Positions 1-8,670 of a stretch of DNA of 64,000 nt are shown piece after piece; the stretch's first letter is position 1; each line of letters starts with the position of its first letter. The position numbers and the translations under genes are program-made. The notes below the pieces were generated by a model. The model had not been told where the DNA came from. It saw nothing but the letters and a program-made list of their open reading frames with translations, and did no database searches. Origin of the DNA: Shimia_B sp038527375 (GTDB taxonomy: Bacteria > Pseudomonadota > Alphaproteobacteria > Rhodobacterales > Rhodobacteraceae); NCBI GenBank assembly GCA_038527375.1, contig JBCBFU010000005.1:1-64000 (forward strand), written 5' to 3'.

Positions 1-1038
1 GTAGGGCGCGCCGTCGGCGCGCATGGTGCCGTCCATCGCCATGAGGCGGTACATGGGGATGCCGCCGCGCTTGGCGACCTCGTAGTCGTTGAAATCATGC
101 GCGCCGGTGATCTTGACCGCGCCCGAGCCGAAATCGGGATCGGGGTAGTCATCCGTGATGATCGGGATCAGGCGGCGGTGTTCCTTGGGTCCCACCGGAA
201 TTTCGCAAAGCTTGCCCACGATGGGCGCATAGCGTTCGTCGGACGGATGGACCGCGACCGCGCCGTCGCCCAGCATGGTTTCGGGCCGCGTGGTCGCGAT
301 GGAGATATAGTCACGCTCCTCCCGGAAGGTGACATTGCCGTCTTCATCTTTCTCCAAATACTCATAGGTCACGCCGTCGGCCAACGGGTACTTGAAATGC
401 CACATGTGCCCGGGCGTTTCGATATTCTCGACCTCGAGGTCCGAGATCGCGGTCTCAAATTTGGGGTCCCAGTTCACGAGGCGTTTGCCGCGATAGATGA
501 AGCCCTTGTTGTACATCTCGACAAAGACTTTGATGACGGCGTCGTGGAAATTGCCTTCGTTGCCCTGAGGCGCATTCGGGGCACCCGACATGGTGAAGGC
601 CTCGCGCGACCAGTCGCAGGAGGCGCCGAGGCGTTTGAGCTGGCTTTTGATGGTGCCGCCGGATTTGCCCTTCCACTCCCAGACCTTCTCTAGGAACTTC
701 TCGCGGCCGAGCTCGCGGCGGCCCTCGTTGCCTTGTTCGGCAAGTTGGCGTTCCACGACCATCTGGGTGGCGATGCCCGCGTGGTCGGTGCCCGGCTGCC
801 ACAGCGTGTCGTAGCCGCGCATCCGGTGCCAGCGCGTCAGGATATCCTGCAGCGTGTTGTTGAACGCGTGGCCCATGTGCAGGACGCCCGTGACGTTGGG
901 CGGCGGGATCATCACGCAATAGGTGCCCGTCTCCGCATTGCCCACGTGCTTGCCGGCCGTAAAGCATCCGGCCTCTTCCCAGGCCTGGTAGAGACGCGTT
1001 TCCGCCTCGGTCGCGTCAAAGGTTTTTTCCATCGCCAT
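1..1038 (-). CDS. valS: Valyl-tRNA synthetase, N-terminal part (cut by window edge)
   Basis: Class I aminoacyl-tRNA synthetase that charges tRNA-Val in the cytoplasm. The minus-strand frame is open to the left window edge and gives the first ~346 residues. Visible are the PPPNVTGVLHMGHA segment carrying the HIGH signature (HMGH), the following GTDHAGIATQ block, and part of the CP1 editing domain with the TTRPETMLGD motif. The KMSKS loop and the C-terminal coiled coil lie outside the window. The start is set at the ATG at 1038 (MAMEKTF); an in-frame ATG at 1032 is equally possible. It is transcribed divergently from the DUF3592 gene. Identification is secure. Confidence 0.97.
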   Translation of the reverse strand, partial: MAMEKTFDATEAETRLYQAWEEAGCFTAGKHVGNAETGTYCVMIPPPNVTGVLHMGHAFNNTLQDILTRWHRMRGYDTLWQPGTDHAGIATQMVVERQLAEQGNEGRRELGREKFLEKVWEWKGKSGGTIKSQLKRLGASCDWSREAFTMSGAPNAPQGNEGNFHDAVIKVFVEMYNKGFIYRGKRLVNWDPKFETAISDLEVENIETPGHMWHFKYPLADGVTYEYLEKDEDGNVTFREERDYISIATTRPETMLGDGAVAVHPSDERYAPIVGKLCEIPVGPKEHRRLIPIITDDYPDPDFGSGAVKITGAHDFNDYEVAKRGGIPMYRLMAMDGTMRADGAPY

Positions 1039-1131
1039 GGTGATGTCGTCCCGCTAGCTTTGCACACGCCAGACGCGTGCGTTTGGTCGGTGATGTATCG
1101 CGGCCCGGTGGGGGCGGAAAGGGGCAATTGG

Positions 1132-1896
1132 ATGCGGGTTCCTGAGCCACGCCATGACAGGACGCGCCCGCGCGGGTGGCTTTCGCTGTTTTGGGGGGCG
1201 GGCGGCAAACTCGTGGTGTTTGTGACCATCCCGTTCCTGATAATCTCGGGCATGGCGATCCTGCAGCAGGTGCAGGCCGACCGTTTTGACCGCGAAGGGA
1301 TCGAGATCTTGGCCAAGGTCGTCGACCGCGAGGTGCGGCGATCCTCGGACGACACGGATTACTATCTGACCTTTCAGGTCCCGATCCCCGAATATTCCGC
1401 CCCGATCCGCGTGCGCAAAAAGGTCAGCAGTTCCGAATATGCCGCCGCGCCCCAAGGGTCGGAACAGCCCGTGCGCTACCTCCGCAGTGATCCGCGGCGC
1501 ATCGAATATCCCTTGGGCGATAACCGCACGACTGGGCGCAGCCTCCAGATACTGTCCGGCATCGCGGGCATCGTTGCGCTGGCGCTTTTGTGGTGGCGCG
1601 GGATGAAGACCAATCGCGGCATGCTCGCACGGCGTCACGGGGACCGCACAGGGGCCACCATCCGCGAGATCGTGGAACGCAAGAGCTCCGGTCGCGCGAC
1701 GGGCAAAGGATACATGGTTTGGGTGACGGATGATGGGCTGCGGGGCGAAAGCCTGGATCGCCCGATTGCTGATCTTGAACGGTTGGGCGTGAATTCCCGC
1801 ATCGTGATCTACCGCCGCGGCGATGACACGTGGTGGGAGGGGGACGTGGGTCCGCGCGCCTATGATGCGGGTCGCGTGCCCAAGGTGCCGCGCTAG
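1132..1896 (+). CDS. DUF3592-family membrane protein
   Basis: Protein of about 254 residues with two predicted membrane helices (roughly residues 24-44 and 139-156). The loop between them (VDREVRRSSDDTDYYLTF, then a PIRVRKKVS stretch) has the pattern of DUF3592 proteins, whose function is unknown. A second soluble domain follows the second helix and repeats the theme (GKGYMVWVTDDGLRGES). I chose the ATG at 1132 because it follows a purine-rich AAAGGGG; an upstream ATG at 1093 is in frame. It stands alone between divergent valS and the CoxL-like gene. The family assignment rests on the overall pattern. Confidence 0.7.
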   Translation: MRVPEPRHDRTRPRGWLSLFWGAGGKLVVFVTIPFLIISGMAILQQVQADRFDREGIEILAKVVDREVRRSSDDTDYYLTFQVPIPEYSAPIRVRKKVSSSEYAAAPQGSEQPVRYLRSDPRRIEYPLGDNRTTGRSLQILSGIAGIVALALLWWRGMKTNRGMLARRHGDRTGATIREIVERKSSGRATGKGYMVWVTDDGLRGESLDRPIADLERLGVNSRIVIYRRGDDTWWEGDVGPRAYDAGRVPKVPR

Positions 1897-2058
1897 GCGC
1901 GTTCAGGCCGGGCCCCTTCACACCCGCCGTGCGTGTCGGTCCCGACCGGCAGCGTGCCAATGGACCGCATGCGCGACATCGATGCCGGGGCTGGACAGTG
2001 CCCGCGCGTCCACTAGTGTCCGGGCAAACGCGGGGAGGTCCCGCGACAGGAGGCGTGC

Positions 2059-4356
2059 ATGGACAAATTCGGGAAATCCCAACCCGCAACGCGGATCGAA
2101 GACCAGCGGTTTTTGACCGGCGCGGGCCGTTACGTGGACGATATCGCGCCTGCGGATGCGCTTGTGGCCTATGTCTTTCGCTCGCCCGTCGCGCATGCAG
2201 AGATCACCACGCTGGACGTGTCCGAGGCCGAGGCCGCAGACGGTGTCGCGATGGTCATCACAGCCAAGACACTGGCCGAGGCGGGGATCACCGAGACGCT
2301 GACGGGATCGCTGGTCAAGAACCGCGACGGCACCAAGGGGTCCGACCCGCGCCGCCCGTTTTTGGCCGAAACCCGCGTCCGATTTGTGGGCGAGGCCATT
2401 GCCGTCGTGATCGCAGAAACCATGGCACAGGCGCGCGACGCCGCCGAGATGATCGAGTTCGACTATGATGACCTCGACGTGCACGTCACGCCCCGTCCGG
2501 GTGGTCCCGTGATCCACCCCGAGGCGCCCGAAAACGTCTGTTTCGACTGGGGGATCGGCGATGAGGCCGCGACCGAAGCTGCCTTTGCCGCCGCCGCCCA
2601 TACCGTCAGCCTCGAGGTTGAGGACAATCGCGTCATCTGCAACTCCATGGAACCGCGCGGCGCGTGGGCGGCGATGGAAGAGGGACGGCTGCACCTGTCC
2701 GTGAACGGGCAGGGGGTCTGGGGCCATAAAAGCGGGCTGGCCAAGATCCTCAAGCTCGATAAGGAGGACGTGCGCGTCACCAACCCGGATGTGGGCGGTG
2801 GCTTTGGGATGAAGGCGATGGCCTATCCCGAGGAGTTCATGGTGGCCTTTGCCGCCAAGACGCTGGATCGCCCCGTGCGCTGGATGTCCGAGCGGACCGA
2901 GGCGATGCAGAGCGACAATGGCGGGCGCGATTTGGTGTCGGTGGCAGAGCTGGCCTTTGACGCCGATCACAAGATCACCGCTTACCGGGTCAAGACCATC
3001 GCCAATATGGGCGCTTATAACAGCCAGTTTGCACAGCCCATCCAGACGGACCTCTTCTCGAAGGTTTTGACCGGGACCTATGATGTTCCTGCCGCGTGGC
3101 TGAACGTCGTGGGCGTCTACACCAACACCACGCAGGTCGACGCCTATCGCGGCGCTGGGCGGCCCGAGGCCATCTATGTGCTTGAACGCGCGATGGATCA
3201 GGCCGCGCGGGAATTGGGCGTGGATGCGTGGGACCTGCGGCGCAAGAACTTCATCGCCCCGGAAGCGTTTCCTTACACCACACCGACCGGTCAGCCCTAT
3301 GACGTGGGCGAGTTTGCCCGTGTGCTGTCCCGGGTGGAGGCCGAGGCCGACCGCGCCGGGTTCGCCGCCCGTCGCGCCGACAGTGAGGCCGCGGGCAAGC
3401 TGCGCGGGCTTGGGCTGTGCTATTACATTGAATCCATTCTCGGAAATCCGAGCGAGACCACACGTGTCGTCTTTGAGGACGGCGGCGTGACCATGTATGT
3501 GGGCACCCAATCCAACGGTCAGGGGCACGAGACGGTCTATGCCCAGTTCCTCGAGGATCAAACGGGCATCCCGCGCGACAAGGTGCGCATCGTGCAGGGC
3601 GACAGTGACCTGATCCCCACGGGCGGCGGCACGGGCGGATCGCGCTCGGTCACTGTGCAGAACACCGCGACGCTGGCCAATATCGACAAGGTGCTGGGCG
3701 GGTTCACGGCGTTTTTGTCCGAAACCGAGGGCGTGCCCGCTGCCGAGATCAGCTTTGACGACGAACGCTTCCGGCTGGGCGGGTCGAACCTGACCCCGAC
3801 CCTGCTGGAGGTGGCCGACATGGCACGCGAGGCAGGCCGCGACGACCTGCTGGACGTGTCGGCCACGATCACTCTTGAAAACCGGTCCTTCCCCAATGGC
3901 GCGCATGTTGCCGAGGTCGAGATCGACCCGGAAACCGGCGTGACCGAGGTTGTGGCCTACACGGTCACAGACGACTTCGGGAACCTGATCAACCCGATGC
4001 TGGTTGCGGGCCAGATCCATGGCGGTGTGGCCCAAGGCATCGGTCAGGCCATCACCGAGCGTGTGGTCTACGACGACGAAGGCCAACTGCTCACGGCGAC
4101 GTTCATGGACTATGGCATGCCGCGCGCCGATGATGTGCCCATGATTGGATTTACGACCGAAGGCACGCCCAGCCTGTATAACCCGATGGGCATGAAAGGC
4201 TGCGGCGAGGCGGGGACCGTGGGCGCACTGGCCGCCGTGTCGAACGCCGTTCTCGATGCGCTGTCGACACGCGGCGTGCGCCGCGCGGATATGCCGTTCA
4301 CGCCCCAGCGCGTGTGGCAAATGCTGAAAGATGCCGAGCAGGATGCCGCTGCGTGA
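2059..4356 (+). CDS. CoxL-type molybdenum hydroxylase large subunit (form II)
   Basis: Large, molybdopterin-binding subunit of the xanthine dehydrogenase/CO dehydrogenase family (765 residues, full length). The N-terminal hammerhead domain (residues ~1-140, RIEDQRFLTGAGRYVDD) is followed by Moco-binding domains with GGGFGMK, VGTQSNGQGHET and the catalytic-Glu motif GCGEAGTVG (Glu about 717). The active-site loop reads AYRGAGR (residues ~362-368), the form II type, not the AYRCSFR of bona fide form I CO dehydrogenases, so oxidation of an organic substrate is more likely than CO. The usual FAD (CoxM) and 2Fe-2S (CoxS) subunit genes are absent from both sides. A DUF2235 gene overlaps its 3' end. 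The substrate cannot be told from sequence. Confidence 0.9.
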   Translation: MDKFGKSQPATRIEDQRFLTGAGRYVDDIAPADALVAYVFRSPVAHAEITTLDVSEAEAADGVAMVITAKTLAEAGITETLTGSLVKNRDGTKGSDPRRPFLAETRVRFVGEAIAVVIAETMAQARDAAEMIEFDYDDLDVHVTPRPGGPVIHPEAPENVCFDWGIGDEAATEAAFAAAAHTVSLEVEDNRVICNSMEPRGAWAAMEEGRLHLSVNGQGVWGHKSGLAKILKLDKEDVRVTNPDVGGGFGMKAMAYPEEFMVAFAAKTLDRPVRWMSERTEAMQSDNGGRDLVSVAELAFDADHKITAYRVKTIANMGAYNSQFAQPIQTDLFSKVLTGTYDVPAAWLNVVGVYTNTTQVDAYRGAGRPEAIYVLERAMDQAARELGVDAWDLRRKNFIAPEAFPYTTPTGQPYDVGEFARVLSRVEAEADRAGFAARRADSEAAGKLRGLGLCYYIESILGNPSETTRVVFEDGGVTMYVGTQSNGQGHETVYAQFLEDQTGIPRDKVRIVQGDSDLIPTGGGTGGSRSVTVQNTATLANIDKVLGGFTAFLSETEGVPAAEISFDDERFRLGGSNLTPTLLEVADMAREAGRDDLLDVSATITLENRSFPNGAHVAEVEIDPETGVTEVVAYTVTDDFGNLINPMLVAGQIHGGVAQGIGQAITERVVYDDEGQLLTATFMDYGMPRADDVPMIGFTTEGTPSLYNPMGMKGCGEAGTVGALAAVSNAVLDALSTRGVRRADMPFTPQRVWQMLKDAEQDAAA

Positions 4357-5395
4357 CCGCTTTCTACGGCTGATCGGGCGCGGCCTCGTCACCGAGGCCA
4401 CGCCCACGCCGACCACGCGCGGGTATCGCAAGCTGGTGATCATCCTCGACGGTACGCTTTCCCAGTTGGAGCCCGGCTGCGAAACGAATGCGGGCCTCGC
4501 CATGAAGCTCTTGCGCGAAGAGGCCGGGCCAGAGGTTCAGGTCTATTACGAGGCAGGGCTTCAGTGGTCCGATTGGGGCGATACGTGGTCCGTGATGACC
4601 GGCACCGGGATCAGTGCGCAGATCCAGCGTGCCTATGGCTGGCTGGCCTCGCATTACCGTCGGGGTGACCGGATCTTTCTGATCGGCTATTCGCGCGGGG
4701 CTTATGCGGCGCGGTCGCTGGCGGGGCTGATCGGGCGCATCGGCCTTGTGACGCGCCATTCCGCCACCGAACGCAACCTGAGACAGGCGTTCCGGCTTTA
4801 TGCCGATCACCCCAAACGGCAGGCGGAGGCTGCGGATTTCGCGCAGGCCCATTGCCACCCGGGCATCCAGATCGAATGCGTGGCCGTCTGGGACACGGTC
4901 AAGGCGTTGGGTGTGCGGCTGCCGGTGTTCTGGCTGATCAGCAGGCGAATGCACCGCTTTCACGATCACGCGCTGGGCGATCACGTGCGTGCGGGCTTTC
5001 ACGCGCTGGCCCTTCACGAAACCCGCCGCGCCTATGCGCCCGTGTTGTGGGAGAGCGTCCCGGGCTGGCGGGGGGAGCTGCAACAGGTGTGGTTCCGCGG
5101 TGTCCATGGCGATATCGGCGGTCAGTTGGGCGGTCGCATGGCCTCGCGACCTTTGGCCAATATCCCCTTTGTCTGGTTGATGGAGCAGGTGGACCGCGCC
5201 GGCATTGGGTTGCCCCACGGGTGGCAAGACGGGGTCGAACAGGATGTGGACGCGCCGTCCATCGGGCGCTGGGCGGGGTGGGCCAAGCTTTTTGTCTATC
5301 GTTGGCCGCGCCGGATGGGGCGCGATCCGTCGGAAAGCCTGCATGCCAGTGTCGCGGATCGCGAGGCCGGCAAACCCGTCAGCCGGGTTGCATGA
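4331..5395 (+). CDS. DUF2235 alpha/beta-hydrolase-like protein
   Basis: Protein of 354 residues of the DUF2235 family, which includes the lipase-like domain of Tle1-type type VI secretion effectors and also many housekeeping bacterial proteins. The nucleophile elbow GYSRG (Ser about 121) sits in the expected LIGYSRGAYAARSLAG context, and the early segment LVIILDGTLSQLEPG matches the family's first strand, although the usual DGTxN has Ser in place of Asn. No VgrG, PAAR, immunity or other secretion gene is nearby, so an effector role is not supported. The start overlaps the CoxL-like gene by 26 bases (ATG 4331) or 14 bases (ATG 4343), suggesting translational coupling. The 3' end overlaps the convergent thioesterase gene by 17 bases. 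Confidence 0.8.
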   Translation: MPSRMPLRDRFLRLIGRGLVTEATPTPTTRGYRKLVIILDGTLSQLEPGCETNAGLAMKLLREEAGPEVQVYYEAGLQWSDWGDTWSVMTGTGISAQIQRAYGWLASHYRRGDRIFLIGYSRGAYAARSLAGLIGRIGLVTRHSATERNLRQAFRLYADHPKRQAEAADFAQAHCHPGIQIECVAVWDTVKALGVRLPVFWLISRRMHRFHDHALGDHVRAGFHALALHETRRAYAPVLWESVPGWRGELQQVWFRGVHGDIGGQLGGRMASRPLANIPFVWLMEQVDRAGIGLPHGWQDGVEQDVDAPSIGRWAGWAKLFVYRWPRRMGRDPSESLHASVADREAGKPVSRVA

Positions 5396-5861
5396 TGATG
5401 CAGGTGGTGGAGCCCGTGGCGTAAAGACGCCCGTCCTCTGCACCGCGAATTTCGCCAACGGCCACGCCGGTCGACCGGCCCGAGTGCTGCACGATGCCTT
5501 CGGCACGGATCGCGGTGCCCACTGGCAGGGCGCGCGTGATGTTCACCTTGTATTCGAGCGTCGTGTAAAACGATCCTTGCGGCACCTTGGTCATCACCGC
5601 GCAGGCCATGCAGCTGTCGAGCAATGTGCCGTACCAGCCGCCATGCACACCGCCCATGGGGTTCGTGTGCCGGAACTCGGGCGTGCCGTGGAACACGACG
5701 CGCCCGTCTTCGACCGTTTCGACCTGATAATTCAGAACGCCCGAGATCGGGGGGCGGGAAATGTCGCCCCGCTGGACGCGGAGCATGAATTCCAGCCCTG
5801 AGATGGAAAGCAACTCTTCCCGTGAGGGCAATTGGTCGGGGGTTTCGGCGACGAAGCTCAT
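5379..5861 (-). CDS. PaaI-type hotdog thioesterase
   Basis: Single hotdog-fold acyl-CoA thioesterase of about 160 residues, likely a soluble homotetramer. The motif HTNPMGGVHGGWYGTLLDSC is the family's active-site helix (the usual N-x-x-G-x-x-H-G-G arrangement), and YKVNITRALPVG is the typical following strand. The acyl-CoA substrate is not predictable. Start chosen at the ATG at 5861 (MSFVAETPD); an upstream ATG at 5897 would add an atypical 12-residue extension. It lies downstream of metF on the same strand with a ~100-base gap and converges on the DUF2235 gene. Confidence 0.85.
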   Translation of the reverse strand: MSFVAETPDQLPSREELLSISGLEFMLRVQRGDISRPPISGVLNYQVETVEDGRVVFHGTPEFRHTNPMGGVHGGWYGTLLDSCMACAVMTKVPQGSFYTTLEYKVNITRALPVGTAIRAEGIVQHSGRSTGVAVGEIRGAEDGRLYATGSTTCIIMQPG

Positions 5862-5961
5862 GGGGTGGACGCTATGCCAGCTATGGCAGGGCGGCAATGT
5901 CGGAAGCGGGCGGCGTGCGCGGTCGTTGGTGGTCCAAAGATACGCCCGCCGCCACTCGGCG

Positions 5962-6816
5962 TCAGGCGACCTTGCGCAGAGGCTCGGTGGCGGGGCAGCC
6001 CAAGGCGCGGGCGACCTCGCGCGTGAGGTCGGGACGGTTGAGCGTGTAGATATGGAGGTGGTCGACGCCCTCGGAGGTCAGCGCATCGCAGAGTTCCACG
6101 GTGTGGGCGAGCGCCATGAGGTCGTGACGATCCTCGCGGATGGCGCGCTCGAACGCTTCGTTCAGGTCAGCGGGTATTGAGGCCCCACAGGATTTCGCAA
6201 AGCTGCGGGCCTTGGTCCAGTCGTGGATCGGCAGGATACCGGGCACGAGGTCGCCGGGGATACCCGCATCCGCCCAAGCGTCGCGGTAGCGCAGGAAGGT
6301 CTCGGGTTCGAAAAAGAACTGCGTGACCGCGCGCTGGGCACCTGCCTGCATCTTGGCGCGCATCCAGTCCAGATCGGCGGCAGCGCCCCGGCTGTCGGGG
6401 TGGGGTTCGGGATAGGCGCCGACCTGAACGCGAAAGCCCTCCTTCGCTAGCGCGGCGGTCAGGTCCAGTGAAGATGCGAACCCGTCGGGATGGGGTTCGA
6501 ACGACTGGTCCTTTGGAGCGTCCCCACGCAAAGCCACGATGTCGTGCACGCCGGCCTCGCGGTAGCGGCGCGCGACGCCCAAGGTTTCGTCCTTGGTTGC
6601 GCCCACGCAGGTCAGGTGTGCCGCCACCCGTGCACCCTGCTGCGAGAGCGCGGTGACCGTTTCATGGGTGAGGTCGCGGGTGGAGCCGCCCGCCCCATAG
6701 GTGACCGAGACATATTCCGGCGACAGCGGCAGGAGCGATTGCGCAGCGTCCCAGAGGCGGAAGGACGCCGGAAGATCCTTGGGCGGGAAGAATTCGAAGG
6801 ACAGAGTGGGGGCCAT
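5962..6816 (-). CDS. metF: 5,10-methylenetetrahydrofolate reductase
   Basis: FAD-dependent reduction of 5,10-methylene-THF to 5-methyl-THF, the methyl donor for methionine synthesis. It has 284 residues, the usual length of the bacterial single-domain enzyme. The N-terminus SFEFFPPK carries the catalytic-Glu motif, VSVTYGAGGSTRD is the FAD/folate-binding block, HLTCVGAT follows, and DIVALRGD is the conserved NADH/folate loop. It is divergent from the LysR-type gene, most likely metR, across an 87-base intergenic region. The C1 unit it uses could come from sarcosine oxidase encoded further along the window. Confidence 0.97.
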   Translation of the reverse strand: MAPTLSFEFFPPKDLPASFRLWDAAQSLLPLSPEYVSVTYGAGGSTRDLTHETVTALSQQGARVAAHLTCVGATKDETLGVARRYREAGVHDIVALRGDAPKDQSFEPHPDGFASSLDLTAALAKEGFRVQVGAYPEPHPDSRGAAADLDWMRAKMQAGAQRAVTQFFFEPETFLRYRDAWADAGIPGDLVPGILPIHDWTKARSFAKSCGASIPADLNEAFERAIREDRHDLMALAHTVELCDALTSEGVDHLHIYTLNRPDLTREVARALGCPATEPLRKVA

Positions 6817-6840
6817 GGTCAGGGTTCCTATGTTTGGCCC

Positions 6841-6875
6841 TTCATTTCACGTCGGGCATGCTGTATTCAAATTCA
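6841..6875. promoter_or_regulatory. TTCA-rich metF/metR intergenic operator candidate
   Basis: The 87-base gap between the divergent metF and metR starts holds four copies of TTCA (6841, 6846, 6866, 6872), arranged as two close direct pairs about 20 bases apart. Enteric MetR sites contain TGAA/TTCA half-sites, but no TGAA-N5-TTCA palindrome is present here. Assignment as the MetR binding region is an inference from position. Confidence 0.35.
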
Positions 6876-6903
6876 TAAACTCCAAGACCATTATGAGGTT
6901 CCT

Positions 6904-7812
6904 TTGCATCTCGATCTCAAACACCTGCGCGCGGTAAAGACCATCCACGAGGCCGGGGGATTGGCGCGGGCGGCGGATGTGCTCAATATCACGCAGTCGG
7001 CCTTGTCCCATCAAATCAAGGGCTTGGAAGATCAGGTGGGGGTCGACCTTTTTGTGCGCCGCACCAAACCGCTCAAGCTGTCCTCGGCGGGGATGCGGAT
7101 CCTGAAACTGGCCGAGAAGGTGCTGCCCGAGATCGCGGCGACCGAGGAAGAATTCCGCGGGCTGCAAGCGGGTAAGACCGGGCGGCTGCACATCGCGATT
7201 GAATGCCACGCCTGTTTCGAGTGGCTTTTCCCCGTGCTCGAGGCGTTTCGGAAGGCGTGGCCGGATGTGGATGTGGACATCCGCCCGGGGCTCGCCTTTG
7301 ACGCCATGCCCGCGCTCGACCGCGAGGAGATCGATTTGGTCGTGTCCTCGGACCCCGAGGATCGCGAGGGCACGACCTTCACGCCGCTCTTCGACTACGA
7401 GGCGGTGTTCGTGGCCTCGGCCCAGCATCCGCTGGCGCAGCGCGACGTGATCGAGGCCGAGGATTTCCGGGATGAGTTGCTGATCACCTATCCGGTGGAC
7501 CGGGCGCGGCTGGACGTGTTCAGCCAGCTGTTGATGCCTGCGCGCGTGGAACCGCGTGCGATCCGTCAGGTGGAGCTGACGGCGGTGATCTTGCTGCTGG
7601 TGGCATCAAACAGGGGCGTTTCCGTTCTGCCCGATTGGGTGGTGCGCGAGGTGCGCTATCATTCGGATTACGTCACGCGTCCGCTGACCAAGGACGGGGT
7701 GCATCGCAGGCTTTATGCCGCCACGCGGTCAGATGACACGACCAAGCCCTTCATGGCGCATCTGCTGCGACTGGCGCGGACAGAGCCGTTGAAATTGCAG
7801 CGCGGCGGCTAA
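6904..7812 (+). CDS. metR: LysR-type regulator, probable MetR
   Basis: LysR-family transcription factor of about 302 residues. The N-terminal winged helix-turn-helix includes EAGGLARAADVLNITQSALS and HQIKGLEDQ, and the C-terminal effector-binding domain begins near residue 90 (GRLHIAIECHACFEWLF). The IECHACFEWLFP segment is characteristic of MetR, which senses homocysteine and activates met genes; its position divergent from metF agrees. There is no ATG near the correct N-terminus: the best start is TTG at 6904 (MHLDLKHLRAV), preceded by GAGG with a spacing of 7 bases. The open frame extends further upstream, over metF, without a matching domain. Confidence 0.9.
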   Translation: MHLDLKHLRAVKTIHEAGGLARAADVLNITQSALSHQIKGLEDQVGVDLFVRRTKPLKLSSAGMRILKLAEKVLPEIAATEEEFRGLQAGKTGRLHIAIECHACFEWLFPVLEAFRKAWPDVDVDIRPGLAFDAMPALDREEIDLVVSSDPEDREGTTFTPLFDYEAVFVASAQHPLAQRDVIEAEDFRDELLITYPVDRARLDVFSQLLMPARVEPRAIRQVELTAVILLLVASNRGVSVLPDWVVREVRYHSDYVTRPLTKDGVHRRLYAATRSDDTTKPFMAHLLRLARTEPLKLQRGG

Positions 7813-7875
7813 CGGCTTGGCAAGTGCGCCCGGCCTGCGTATACGCGCGGCCTGCACGCACCTCAGGAGACACCC

Positions 7876-8664
7876 ATGCAAGGGTCTGCCAATCTCAACA
7901 TCATGCAAATGGCCGCCCGCGCCGCCGCGCGGTCGCTGGTCAAGGACTTCCGCGAGGTCGAACAGCTTCAGGTCTCCTCCAAGGGACCCGGCGACTTCGT
8001 GAGCCGCGCCGACATTGCCGCCGAGGAGATCCTGAAAGAGCAGCTGATGGGCGCCCGCCCGACCTATGGCTGGTTCGCCGAGGAAGGCGAAGGGATTGAA
8101 GGCGAAGACCCCACGCGGCGCTGGATCGTCGATCCGCTGGATGGGACCACCAATTTCCTGCACGGCATGCCCCATTGGGCGATTTCCATTGCGCTGGAGC
8201 ACAAGGGCAAGATCGTCTCGGCGGTGGTTTATGATCCGGCCAAGGACGAGATGTTCTTTGCCGAAAAAGGTCTGGGTGCCTACGTCAACAACGAACGTCT
8301 GCGCGTGTCCGGCCGCCGGTCGATGATTGAATGCGTCTTTGCGACGGGGCTGCCCTTTGGCGGGCGGCGCGAATTGCCCGAAACCCTGCAAGACCTCGCG
8401 CGGCTGTTGCCGGCAACGGCGGGTGTGCGTCGGTGGGGCGTGGCCTCGTTGGATTTGGCCTATGTGGCCGCGGGCCGCTATGACGGCTTTTGGGAGCGTG
8501 GCTTGCAGCCGTGGGACATCGCCGCGGGCACGTTGCTCGTAACCGAAGCGGGTGGCTTCCTAGAAGCCATGGACCCCGAGGAAAACCCGGTCGAAAGTGG
8601 ATCGGTGATTGCGGCCAACGATCCGATCTTTCCGGCCTTTGCCAAGGTTATTCGCGGGGCCTGA
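7876..8664 (+). CDS. suhB: Inositol monophosphatase family protein (SuhB-like)
   Basis: Mg-dependent, Li-sensitive phosphatase family, 262 residues. Metal-binding motifs are complete: the Glu pair in WFAEEGEG, the signature DPLDGTTNF (Asp 86 and Asp 89), and the C-terminal PWDIAAGTLLVTEAGG (Asp about 214). Substrates in this family include inositol-1-phosphate and other sugar phosphates; SuhB also has an RNA polymerase role in enterobacteria, and I cannot tell which applies here. The start ATG is preceded by CAGGAGACACCC. The gene is alone between metR and the convergent GFA gene. Confidence 0.92.
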   Translation: MQGSANLNIMQMAARAAARSLVKDFREVEQLQVSSKGPGDFVSRADIAAEEILKEQLMGARPTYGWFAEEGEGIEGEDPTRRWIVDPLDGTTNFLHGMPHWAISIALEHKGKIVSAVVYDPAKDEMFFAEKGLGAYVNNERLRVSGRRSMIECVFATGLPFGGRRELPETLQDLARLLPATAGVRRWGVASLDLAYVAAGRYDGFWERGLQPWDIAAGTLLVTEAGGFLEAMDPEENPVESGSVIAANDPIFPAFAKVIRGA

Positions 8665-8670
8665 GCCACG

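Noticed and set aside
2059..4356. Aerobic carbon monoxide dehydrogenase large subunit
   Set aside because: The active-site loop is AYRGAGR and not AYRCSFR, and the other subunit genes are missing.
1918..4503. An 861-codon open frame on the minus strand opposite the CoxL-like gene
   Set aside because: It mirrors a well-conserved plus-strand gene, has no recognisable domain, and is rich in His/Gly/Arg as expected of an antisense frame in GC-rich DNA.
4331..5395. Type VI secretion phospholipase effector
   Set aside because: DUF2235 alone is not enough: there is no VgrG, PAAR, adaptor or immunity gene, and the coupling is to a molybdenum hydroxylase gene.
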